A stretch of DNA of 64,000 nucleotides from VAZQ01 sp036557705 (GTDB lineage Bacteria > Pseudomonadota > Alphaproteobacteria > Rhizobiales > Xanthobacteraceae). Under the pieces are notes generated by a model that was given only the letters and a program-made list of their open reading frames with translations, was not told where the DNA came from and ran no database searches. The position numbers were made by a program, and so were the translations under genes. The stretch lies in contig DATBHB010000192.1 in NCBI GenBank assembly GCA_036557705.1, positions 1 through 64,000 on the forward strand. The letters are read 5' to 3'. Below are positions 32,479-39,720 of the stretch, one piece after another. The stretch's first letter is position 1. Each line of letters opens with the position of its first letter.

Positions 32479-34342
32479 TCGGCCTGCTCTCTTTTGCTCC
32501 CGCTCCCGCCGCATGGGCGCGATCGAACTGCGCCTCCAGCAATTGATGCGCAGGGCTGCCGGCCCCGCGCAGCCGATCGACGACGGCCTTCGCCCAGGCA
32601 AAGTAGTCGCGCTTGCGTTCCACCGGCCAATCAGCCGGCGGGAATTGGGCGAGATCGCGCAGATTGGCGATCTTGTCGCCGAGCTTGATGAGCTTGGCTT
32701 CCGGCGAAGCGACCGCAGCATGTTCGATTTGCAGGCGTTTACGCCTCTCTTTCGCAAAGCTCTTGTCGTCGGTGACCTCTTCGACGAGGTTGCGTACGCG
32801 TTTTCCGAATCGATCCTCCAGTTGCTGGGCCGAAACCTCGGTATCCTCGATGGTGTCGTGCAGCAAAGCAGCGATAAGGATATCGAGATCGACGACCTTG
32901 CCCTCCTCGGCCAGAATGCGCGCCACCTCGACGGGATGGTTGATGTAGGGCGTCGCTTCCGCATCCTTGCGGCGATGATTTCGATGCGCATCGGCTGCAA
33001 AAGCAGTTGCGGATAAGAGCCTTTGTGGCGCCTGCTCTGCGAGCTCCAGGGCCTCCGACAGGCTGGCGGCGTTCTTGGCTGTGGCTTCGAACTGACCCTG
33101 CAGCTGGGCATTTCTTGCTCTTGCCCGCTCCTGGTGGCCACGGATCGAATCGATCTCGGCCTCCAATGCGGCAACGCGGTTTGTCAAGGCGGCACGCTCC
33201 TCGTCGTTGTGTTCGATGAACCGCGAAAGCGCTGCGCCGTACGCGTCTGGAGCGATGGACTCGTGCTCGTTCCCGGTAAATCCTTCGACGGGATAGTCCC
33301 TCCGCCACATCGGCATCTTGCCGAGAACAAATTCGCGCTCGTGAATATCGTGCGGCAGAATGTCGGCCACGAATACATCGCCGGTCTTATCGACCCAGTA
33401 GAAGATGCGCGGCGCCGAATGCCCGAATTCCTTCCACACCAGCATGTCCGTATTATCGTAGTGCTTACCGTGGTCCGGGATGGAACGCAGAGCAGGGTCG
33501 GTCATCAGCGGAAGCGTGCGCTTCACGTGCGCCTCGTCGAAGACGGCGCTCTGCCGCGCACGCCGGTGCAGGAAAAGCCGCGCGTTTCTGCTCGCCGCTT
33601 GAAAGCCCGCGAGCGCAAGTTCCCCTGCCCCCGAAGGAGCTACCATCCCATCCGTCTCTTCAATCAATTGGGTGAAAACCGGATCGTCGTGCCAGCCCTG
33701 ACCGGGCAGGAGCGCTCGGAATTCGCTCTCCGCCATGACGCCGCGATGGGCGAGGACTTGGAGTGCCGGCAGGGCGAATGCGATGCGGTCCTGATCGAAC
33801 CGCACCGGCAGCGCCGGCAACCGGATCAGTTCGTCGCTCTGTTCGTACACGTAGACGATATCGACGTCTTCGAACATGCCGAGCAAGGTGAGGTAGGGCA
33901 CAACGGCCTTGAATCCGCCGGTGACGTTGAAAACGACGGATTTGCCCGCCGATCTGGCGCTCTGGGTTTCGTGTTTCGCCACCCGAATGAGGTTGCGGAT
34001 GCCTTGCTGCCGGAAATACTTGGCGGAGCCGACCTGCAATCCCTCGATGCTGCGAACGGTCACTTTTGCGCCGAGCTTCCGTTCGACCAAATTGCGGATC
34101 GCTGCGGCTGTGGCCTTCCCGTGGGCAGTATCTGAAGCCAGGAGAATGACCTCATCTCGCGAGCCGCAATTCGACCGCGCCAAGCCGTTGGTTTCTGCGC
34201 TTGCCCCAACCAGCATTGCGAGGAGGTCGCCGTCGGATTTGGCTTCAGCCTCCCTGAGCTTGGCGGCGATCCGCTCTTCGATCGGGGCTCGGCCGGGCGG
34301 CCCGGCAATGGAGGTCCCGCACGGACAAATAAACAAGGTCAT
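32465..34342 (-). CDS. CARF (APE2256-type) fused to RelA/SpoT-like HD hydrolase
   Basis: 625 residues from the ATG at 34342. Residues 1-185: CARF of the Cas_APE2256 (TIGR02619) kind, with CGTSIAG, VILLASDTAHGKATAAAI, EGLQVGSAKYF, FNVTGGFKAVVPYLTLLG, VYVYEQSDELIRLPALP. This fold binds cyclic oligoadenylate. Residues ~280-350 (RIFYWVDKTGDVFVADILPH) faintly resemble RelE. ~376-435: coiled coil. ~440-605: MESH1/SpoT hydrolase with R458-K459, H469 (YINHPVEV), H495-D496 and E499-D500 (ALLHDTIEDTE), D556 and N560 (KLGDKIANLRDL): all metal and catalytic positions of (p)ppGpp 3'-hydrolases. No synthetase domain. Inferred role: a nucleotide hydrolase switched by the type III signal. Substrate unknown. 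Confidence 0.9.
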   Translation of the reverse strand: MTLFICPCGTSIAGPPGRAPIEERIAAKLREAEAKSDGDLLAMLVGASAETNGLARSNCGSRDEVILLASDTAHGKATAAAIRNLVERKLGAKVTVRSIEGLQVGSAKYFRQQGIRNLIRVAKHETQSARSAGKSVVFNVTGGFKAVVPYLTLLGMFEDVDIVYVYEQSDELIRLPALPVRFDQDRIAFALPALQVLAHRGVMAESEFRALLPGQGWHDDPVFTQLIEETDGMVAPSGAGELALAGFQAASRNARLFLHRRARQSAVFDEAHVKRTLPLMTDPALRSIPDHGKHYDNTDMLVWKEFGHSAPRIFYWVDKTGDVFVADILPHDIHEREFVLGKMPMWRRDYPVEGFTGNEHESIAPDAYGAALSRFIEHNDEERAALTNRVAALEAEIDSIRGHQERARARNAQLQGQFEATAKNAASLSEALELAEQAPQRLLSATAFAADAHRNHRRKDAEATPYINHPVEVARILAEEGKVVDLDILIAALLHDTIEDTEVSAQQLEDRFGKRVRNLVEEVTDDKSFAKERRKRLQIEHAAVASPEAKLIKLGDKIANLRDLAQFPPADWPVERKRDYFAWAKAVVDRLRGAGSPAHQLLEAQFDRAHAAGAGAKESRPNECS

Positions 34343-34369
34343 TGATCTGCTCCCGTAGGCGCAAGCTTC

Positions 34370-34532
34370 GTAGGGTGGGCAAAAGGCGCCCCGAAGGCAT
34401 GGGGCGCGCACGGGCTGTCGCTCGCCTTTTGCCCACGCGGTCGGACACGGAGGAGTCAACCGCGTGGGCAAAATCGCGTCCCGGAAGCCGTGCGTTTGGA
34501 AACTTTCGTGGATTCGATTTTGCCCACCCTAC
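34370..34532. repeat. REP palindrome cluster, type A
   Basis: GTAGGGTGGGCAAAAGGCGC at the left, TTTTGCCCACCCTAC at the right; an inner GCCTTTTGCCCACGCGG makes it compound. Downstream flank CTTGCGCAGTAATA again shows the GCAGTAA terminus seen in the array. It splits the CARF-RSH gene from the DUF2130 gene; it may contain no promoter. Confidence 0.8.
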
Positions 34533-34559
34533 GAGTCTTGCGCAGTAATAATACTCAAT

Positions 34560-35732
34560 TCATTCCTCGATCAGTCCAGCAACCCGCTCAAGCTCGAGCG
34601 CCGGCACTTCCGGAAGGCTCGTTCCGACGATGCCGCGCATTTCGCCGTACATCTTCGCGGTATTGGCGAGCACCCGGTCGATCTGCTTCTCTCGTTGTTT
34701 CCAGATGCGCTCCATGGCGGTGCGCTCGCGTCCCAGGTCCGAGCGCAGCGCCGTGAAGGCTTCGACGATCGCGGTCACTCGGCTGCGGAAGGCGTCGCCG
34801 GCAAGGTAGTGATAGAGGAATTCCATTTTCTCCTGCTTGCCGTCGGCGGCCGCATGCGCGAAGGCGACCGCAACAAGCTGCTCGCGCAACACGAGGGCGA
34901 GTGCCGGCCAGGCACGCAGGCTCGTTACCCAAACTCCTTCGATGCGCCCGAATTCGACGATGCCGTCGGGCAGCGCGGTTGAGACCAGCACCGCGAGGTT
35001 TGCTCCCAGCGCGCGTTGATCCTCCTTGAGCTTGTCGAGCCAGGCCGCCTGCCAGTGCTTCGTGTTCTTGGTCTCCCACACGATGACGCCGCAGGCGCGG
35101 ACGCCGTCGCGCACTTCCTGGACGAGATCGGCGCCGCGCACGCCCTTCGGCACCGGCGCGATCACGTCGTGGGGAAACCGGCGCGCGAGCTCGGCTTCGA
35201 CATCGAGTTCCAGGACTTCACCCTGCCGCTCCTGCGACCCCTGCTCGCTCTTGCGCTTCGCTTCGTCGAGCGACCGGCGAAGGTCGTCGATGAGCTTCTC
35301 CTTCTCCTTGAGCTTGAGATCGTGCTGCTCGGCAAAGCTTCGGCGGATCGCCTCTTCCAGGATTTGCTTCTCGCCATCCAGGCGGCGTGCCACTTCGAGA
35401 TCGAGTTCGCGCGCGCGATTCTCCAATGCGCTCTTCTGTTTGCGCAGGTCGAGTTCTGCCTGCTGAGCGGCCTTGCGGCGCTCGCGCTCGTCGGCAAGCT
35501 CGCGTTCGAGAATTTGTTTGTCGAGGGAGGCGTCCTCTCGCGCCTTTCTTTGCGCCTCGCTCACCAGCGCATCGAGCCGCGCATCCGCTTCGCGGCGGAA
35601 CTTCGCTTCAATTTCGGCAAGTTCTGCCCGGTGCGCAGCTTCGAGCCGCGCATGCAGCGGCGCCGCGAGCGCCTCGGTCAGCTCGATCTCGGTGCCGCAG
35701 TTGGGACAGGTAATCAATGGCTCGGTGTTCAT
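34560..35732 (-). CDS. DUF2130 protein: zinc ribbon, long coiled coil, nuclease-like domain
   Basis: 390 residues. Start: TCPNCGTEIELTEALAAPLH, half a zinc ribbon. Residues ~30-180 are a long charged coiled coil (Glu/Arg/Lys heptads). From ~185: ELDVEAELARRFPHDVIAPV, RGADLVQEVRDG, VIVWETKNTKHWQAAWLDKL, ILVSTALP-like text: the DUF2130 core. Its D...E-x-K pattern (D in GADLVQ, ETK) looks like a PD-(D/E)XK nuclease site; that link is my inference. Starts five bases after the NE0113 stop, so both are one operon. Whether it acts in CRISPR defence is unknown. Confidence 0.8.
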   Translation of the reverse strand: MNTEPLITCPNCGTEIELTEALAAPLHARLEAAHRAELAEIEAKFRREADARLDALVSEAQRKAREDASLDKQILERELADERERRKAAQQAELDLRKQKSALENRARELDLEVARRLDGEKQILEEAIRRSFAEQHDLKLKEKEKLIDDLRRSLDEAKRKSEQGSQERQGEVLELDVEAELARRFPHDVIAPVPKGVRGADLVQEVRDGVRACGVIVWETKNTKHWQAAWLDKLKEDQRALGANLAVLVSTALPDGIVEFGRIEGVWVTSLRAWPALALVLREQLVAVAFAHAAADGKQEKMEFLYHYLAGDAFRSRVTAIVEAFTALRSDLGRERTAMERIWKQREKQIDRVLANTAKMYGEMRGIVGTSLPEVPALELERVAGLIEE

Positions 35733-35737
35733 GGATT

Positions 35738-36958
35738 TCAGGCCGAAATATCTTCCGACGGTGGACTATATGGCCCGGCTGCGGGGGACTGCTGCGCCGG
35801 CAAGCTTGCCGCGATCGTGATCGCCTCCGGCGGCAATGACAGCCCGTAACGGTGAATGCGCGTGTGTTCGATCCGATCGAGCTTGCCGATGCGATACGGC
35901 AGCGCGCGCCGCTCGCCGAGCGCCCGCGCGATCGCCCGATTAACTTTCGTCTTCGTCTGATCGAAATTCGCCTCGCTGAAATGCCGGTATGCATTCTCGG
36001 TACGCTCGTAAGCGCCCGAATGCGGGTTCACCAGCCGGCCGTAATATTGCAGCAGCTGTTGGCCGATTCCCGCATCATTCCTTTCTATGCCGCCGCGCGC
36101 TCCTTGGCATCGCTCTGCCAGCATCCAATAGAGCGCAAAATGGATCGGCTCGAGAGTAAAGGGCTCGCCGCCCGCCACTACGGTCTGGATTGCAGGGTCG
36201 AGGCGCAGCGAAAGCGGCGGCATTGCCTTCTGGGCTTCGGCGACCGCTTCGGAAAAGCGCGCGCCTCCTTCGAGGAGGCGTTTTGGCAGCCGGTCGCGCA
36301 AGCGCACGAAAGGAATATCGCCCAGGCTCACCTTGGCGTCTTTCGCATCGAGCGCCTGGCCGTTCCGGTCCCTGATCATCCGCGACTGCGGAGCAGGATA
36401 GAAGAAGTCAGGGAGCGATTCGAAGGTGGGCGATACGAGCACGTGAGAAAGCCGGTCCTGCGGGCGACCGAAAAGCGAAAGCGCATAACCGATATAGAAG
36501 CCCATCGTTTTGCGCCCGCCGGCGATCGATACGTGCAGGGTTGCCTGCGGATCGGCGGTTATTTGGCGCACCTGTTCGGTAATGAAATCGGCGACCGCGG
36601 AGTTATGTGCATCGGTAAGGATGTCGTCGAGCGCCTCGCCATCCGGTCCGGTTATGACGCGAATACTTGCTTCGCCAAATTCCATTTCAGGCAATCGATA
36701 GTCCTCCCGCAGGCGATGAAACCATCGACCTTCCCTACCCTCTCCCAATTGCGGGGGAGGAAATGAAAGTAGCGACTGTCGCGCTTTCTCCTCGCCTGTG
36801 CGCGTGGTGATGAGCCGGATTTCGGTCGGTATCCATGTCGGCGCGCCTGCGACGGCCAACGCGTAAAGCGTTTCGGTGACAATCTGCGGGGTAAGCCCGG
36901 TGACCGCGAGCAGGACACGGCGCGGGAATTGCTCAGGCTGCATGAGAGGCCCCGGCAT
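35738..36958 (-). CDS. NE0113-family CRISPR-associated CARF protein with HTH-like tail
   Basis: 406 residues from the ATG at 36958 (36943 also possible). N-terminal CARF of the Cas_NE0113 family: VLLAVTGLTPQIVTETLYAL, then TTRTGEEKARQ, VITGPDGEALDDILT, TLHVSIAGGRKTMGFYIGYA, LVSPTFESLPDFFYP. The family is known from cas clusters of Nitrosomonas and Vibrio. Residues ~280-395 resemble a winged-helix region (KTKVNRAIARALGERRALPY, RIHRYGLSLPPEAI). The stretch FPPPQLGEGREG is a translated type B palindrome (36735-36765) inserted between CARF strands. Possible roles: ligand sensor, ring nuclease, or regulator of the island. Confidence 0.85.
   Translation of the reverse strand: MPGPLMQPEQFPRRVLLAVTGLTPQIVTETLYALAVAGAPTWIPTEIRLITTRTGEEKARQSLLSFPPPQLGEGREGRWFHRLREDYRLPEMEFGEASIRVITGPDGEALDDILTDAHNSAVADFITEQVRQITADPQATLHVSIAGGRKTMGFYIGYALSLFGRPQDRLSHVLVSPTFESLPDFFYPAPQSRMIRDRNGQALDAKDAKVSLGDIPFVRLRDRLPKRLLEGGARFSEAVAEAQKAMPPLSLRLDPAIQTVVAGGEPFTLEPIHFALYWMLAERCQGARGGIERNDAGIGQQLLQYYGRLVNPHSGAYERTENAYRHFSEANFDQTKTKVNRAIARALGERRALPYRIGKLDRIEHTRIHRYGLSLPPEAITIAASLPAQQSPAAGPYSPPSEDISA
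36735..36765. repeat. Short type B palindrome inside the NE0113 gene
   Basis: TACCCTCTCCCAATTGCGGG followed by GGAGG on the plus strand: the arms CCCTCTCCC / GGGGGAGG mark a type B element. It keeps the reading frame and adds about 12 residues to the CARF domain. Confidence 0.8.
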
Positions 36959-37029
36959 GGATTTCAGCCCAAATCTGTTTCTCGCGAAAGATAGCACCTG
37001 GAAGCTCTTTTCGTGTGACCCGCAAGCTT

Positions 37030-37143
37030 GCCACAGCGCAGGGTGTGCAACCGCGCGGCACGGGCGGACCGCGTGAGCAAAATCGCTGATCGCGCGGTTG
37101 CGCACGCGGGTCAGATCTCGCCACACGATTTTGCACACCCTAC
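37030..37143. repeat. REP palindrome, type A variant
   Basis: GCGCAGGGTGTGCAACCGCG at the left, CGATTTTGCACACCCTAC at the right, with a GCAAAATCGC / GCGCGGTTGCG inner part. It lies between the vapC stop side and the NE0113 start, so it occupies most of the promoter gap of the NE0113 operon. Confidence 0.75.
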
Positions 37144-37192
37144 AAAGTTTCGTAACAACCGCGGCCGTCCGCGCGTCTCCGCGGCGATGGGG

Positions 37193-37603
37193 TCAGCCCG
37201 GCATCATGCAGGGGATGATTTGCCGGCTGTGCCGGCGATAGATGCGAAAATCTCTATCCGTGGTGAGAAGAATCGGGTCGGGGAGTATCTCGGTCATCCG
37301 AACAAGGCACGCATCCGCGAAACTCATCGGCACGTCCTCATATTTATGCATAAGCGAAAGCAGCCGCTCGGTATTATCCGCCAAATGGAAGGCGGCAATC
37401 AATGCTCGCTCACGGATCAATTCAACCAGCGGAGGGGCGCTGCTGGGTCCCAGCAGGTGAAATGTCTCCGATATCGCCGCTTCGCATGTTCGCCAGGGAG
37501 GTGGGAAATGCTGCGCCTGGTCGGCCGCCCACCGATGGTTGGACTCACGGCGGTTCAGCAGCGTTATGAGAAAACTTGCGTCAACGATGACGCTTACGGC
37601 CAT
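37193..37603 (-). CDS. vapC: PIN-domain toxin (VapC-like)
   Basis: 136 residues. PIN: D8 in SVIVDASFLITLLNRRESNH, E in TCEAAISETFHLLG, D in MSFADACLVRMTE, D in LTTDRDFRIYRR; all four acidic positions present. The ATG overlaps the antitoxin gene by 23 bases. Family role: Mg-dependent RNase. Confidence 0.88.
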   Translation of the reverse strand: MAVSVIVDASFLITLLNRRESNHRWAADQAQHFPPPWRTCEAAISETFHLLGPSSAPPLVELIRERALIAAFHLADNTERLLSLMHKYEDVPMSFADACLVRMTEILPDPILLTTDRDFRIYRRHSRQIIPCMMPG

Positions 37604-37838
37604 AGCCGGTCGCTTTAAGGTAATATTTCTTGCGCGCGCCGAGGTCCGACGGAAGGCCGTCGATAGAACCGATCAGATGGCCGATGGCCTCGAACGTTGG
37701 CGGCAGCGAGCGGCGCCTTTTCTCGGCGCCAGTGAGCCGCTCTCGTACCACGTCCGACTTGGAAACCTTGCGTTCGCGGGATTCAGCTTCGATCTGGGCA
37801 ACCAGCGCGTCGGGCAGCCGAACTGTCAGCGATTTCAT
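37581..37838 (-). CDS. Ribbon-helix-helix antitoxin
   Basis: 85 residues from the ATG at 37838: MKSLTVRLPDALVAQIEAES (RHH strand and helix), RERKVSKSDVVRERLTGAEK, then LPPTFEAIGHLIGSIDGLPS as toxin-binding tail. The 678-residue frame that includes it reads antisense through mnmE and is not real upstream of this ATG. Divergent from mnmE. Confidence 0.85.
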   Translation of the reverse strand: MKSLTVRLPDALVAQIEAESRERKVSKSDVVRERLTGAEKRRRSLPPTFEAIGHLIGSIDGLPSDLGARKKYYLKATGYGRKRHR

Positions 37839-38099
37839 GCAGCGAGTTGTATTACATCGGTGGCGGCATCGCAAGACAAGGCTTCGAGAGGTAGACGGAC
37901 CTCCGGCAAACGGCGTATCGATCAGCGGTTTTAGAATTTGCCAGATTTCGGGCCCGCATTCGCTTGCCCTTTGCCCCAGAGTGTCGCGTGAGTGCACCGG
38001 TGCTTCAAACAATCTTCCCCGCCCGGTGAAATCCTCCGCGATCTCAGTACATTGTTGTCGGCCAAAAGTTCCGTAAAGTCGGACTGCAAACAGTCTGCG

Positions 38100-39467
38100 A
38101 TGAACACCGATACCATTTTCGCGCTCTCGTCCGGGCGGCCGCCGGCCGCCATTGCGGTGGTGCGGCTGTCCGGCCCGAAGAGCCGCTTCGCGCTCGAAGC
38201 GTTGATCGGCCGCGTGCCGGATGCGCGCACGGCTACGCTCGTGCGCGTGCGCGATCCGGCCAGCGGAGCCGCTATCGATCAGGCGCTGGCGCTGTGGTTT
38301 CCGGGCCCGCGCAGCGAGACCGGCGAAGACGTCGCCGAGCTTCACCTCCATGGCGGCCGCGCCGTGGTCGCGGCCGTACTCGCCTCGCTCGGCAAGCTCG
38401 AAGGCTTCCGTCTCGCCGAGCCCGGCGAGTTCACGCGGCGTGCCTTCGAGCACAGGCGCATCGACCTCACCCAGGTCGAGGCGCTCGCCGATCTGATCTA
38501 TGCCGAAACCGAGGCGCAGCGCCACCAGGCGCTCGATCAGCTGCAGGGCCTCCTCGGCAACCGCGCCGAGGCATGGCGGCAAAGGCTCATCGAGGCGCTG
38601 GCTCTGGTCGAGGCCGGCATCGATTTCGCCGACGAAGGCGACGTGCCGGCGGACCTCGTCGCGCGGGCGCTTGCGATTACCGGCCCGCTTGCCGCCGAGA
38701 TTGGCGAGGCGCTGGCCGGCGCCGATCGCGGGGAGCGCTTGCGCGACGGACTCTGGGTGGTCATCGCCGGTCCACCCAATGCCGGGAAATCGACGCTGCT
38801 CAACCGGCTGGCCCGGCGGGAGGCCGCCATCGTCTCGCCGTGTGCCGGTACCACGCGCGATGTCATTGAAGTTCATCTCGATCTTGGCGGCTACCCGGTC
38901 AACCTGATCGATACGGCGGGAATCCACGCCGGCGGCGACGACCCGGTCGAGCGCGAGGGGATGCGGCGCGCCCAGGAGGCTGCGGCGCGCGCGCACTTGC
39001 TGCTCTGGGTGGTGGATGCGGCCGATCGCGGTCTGGCCGTCGGCGGCCTGGGCGAGCCGCAGGCGGCTTCGGCGACTCGATGGATCGTGGTGAATAAGAT
39101 CGACCTGTTGGATCCTGCCGCCCAGGAGCGGCTTCAATCCAATTCGCCGCGAGGTGATGAGGTGCACTGGGTTTCGGCGCGTACGGGGGCCGGGCTCGAT
39201 GGGCTCCTCAAGCGCATCGTCGAATTTGCCGAGACGAGCTTTTCGCTCGAGCCCGCGCTGGTCACGCGCGAACGCCAGCGCGAGAGGCTCTCCGAAGTCG
39301 TCGCCGCGCTCGCTGCGGCGTCGGCGCAGGCCAAGGAGGGCGCCGGCGAGGAACTGGTGGCCGAGCACCTTCGCCAAGCTGTGGCGAGCCTGGGCAAGCT
39401 CACCGGCCGCATTGACGTCGAGAACATTCTCGACGTGATCTTCCGCGATTTCTGCATCGGGAAATAG
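38100..39467 (+). CDS. mnmE: MnmE, tRNA-modifying GTPase
   Basis: 455 residues from the ATG at 38100 (MNTDTIFALSSGRPPAAIAV). With MnmG it makes the cmnm5 group on U34 of several tRNAs. N-terminal folate-binding domain, helical domain, and an inserted G domain from ~215: GPPNAGKSTLLN (P-loop), DTAGIHAG (G3), NKIDLL (G4). The C-terminal FCIGK carries the catalytic Cys. First gene of mnmE-mnmG-rsmG-parA-parB, the order usual near the replication origin in Alphaproteobacteria. Confidence 0.97.
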   Translation: MNTDTIFALSSGRPPAAIAVVRLSGPKSRFALEALIGRVPDARTATLVRVRDPASGAAIDQALALWFPGPRSETGEDVAELHLHGGRAVVAAVLASLGKLEGFRLAEPGEFTRRAFEHRRIDLTQVEALADLIYAETEAQRHQALDQLQGLLGNRAEAWRQRLIEALALVEAGIDFADEGDVPADLVARALAITGPLAAEIGEALAGADRGERLRDGLWVVIAGPPNAGKSTLLNRLARREAAIVSPCAGTTRDVIEVHLDLGGYPVNLIDTAGIHAGGDDPVEREGMRRAQEAAARAHLLLWVVDAADRGLAVGGLGEPQAASATRWIVVNKIDLLDPAAQERLQSNSPRGDEVHWVSARTGAGLDGLLKRIVEFAETSFSLEPALVTRERQRERLSEVVAALAAASAQAKEGAGEELVAEHLRQAVASLGKLTGRIDVENILDVIFRDFCIGK

Positions 39468-39471
39468 CTCG

Positions 39472-39550
39472 CGTAGGGTGGGCAAAGGCGCGCGCCTGCG
39501 CCATCCTCGCGGCTTTGCGCGTAGCCTGCGCGCGCCGTGCTCACGCGGCC
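39472..39550. repeat. REP palindrome, type A variant
   Basis: GCGTAGGGTGGGCAAAGGCG at the left; CGTGCTCACGCGGCCTCTTT at the right. It follows the mnmE stop by only a few bases. The right arm is decayed. Confidence 0.7.
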
Positions 39551-39581
39551 TCTTTGCCGCAGCGAAGGGTTTTATCATTAG

Positions 39582-39638
39582 TCGATTAGTTAAATTTGGC
39601 GCTCGATTAGTTAACAAACATGGTTAACGGCTGTTAAC
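39582..39638. other. AT-rich block with 12-bp direct repeat and three GTTAAC sites
   Basis: TCGATTAGTTAA occurs at 39582-39593 and 39603-39614. GTTAAC occurs at 39610, 39623 and 39633. This is the most AT-rich stretch of the partition region and ends one base before the parS site. It could be promoter and operator of mnmG, or an unwinding or protein-binding element; I see no clear DnaA box. Confidence 0.5.
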
Positions 39639-39639
39639 G

Positions 39640-39655
39640 TGTTTCACGTGAAACA
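39640..39655. promoter_or_regulatory. parS centromere site (perfect)
   Basis: TGTTTCACGTGAAACA, an exact 16-bp parS palindrome, between mnmE and mnmG and 3.6 kb from parB. ParB loads here and spreads as a CTP-driven clamp. Confidence 0.97.
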
Positions 39656-39720
39656 TCGGCGGCGCTACTTTGACCCGATAGCGCGCGGCGGTTAAAAACC
39701 GCATCCTCGGAGAAGCCGAA

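Noticed and set aside
37839..39617. Minus-strand frame of 678 codons covering mnmE
   Set aside because: It is the antisense shadow of mnmE, rich in Arg, His and Gly. Only its last 85 codons (37581-37838) are a real RHH antitoxin with its own ATG.
39611..39637. CtrA binding site (TTAA-N7-TTAA) near parS
   Set aside because: The TTAA spacings are 9 and 6, not 7; kept only as an unexplained AT-rich block.
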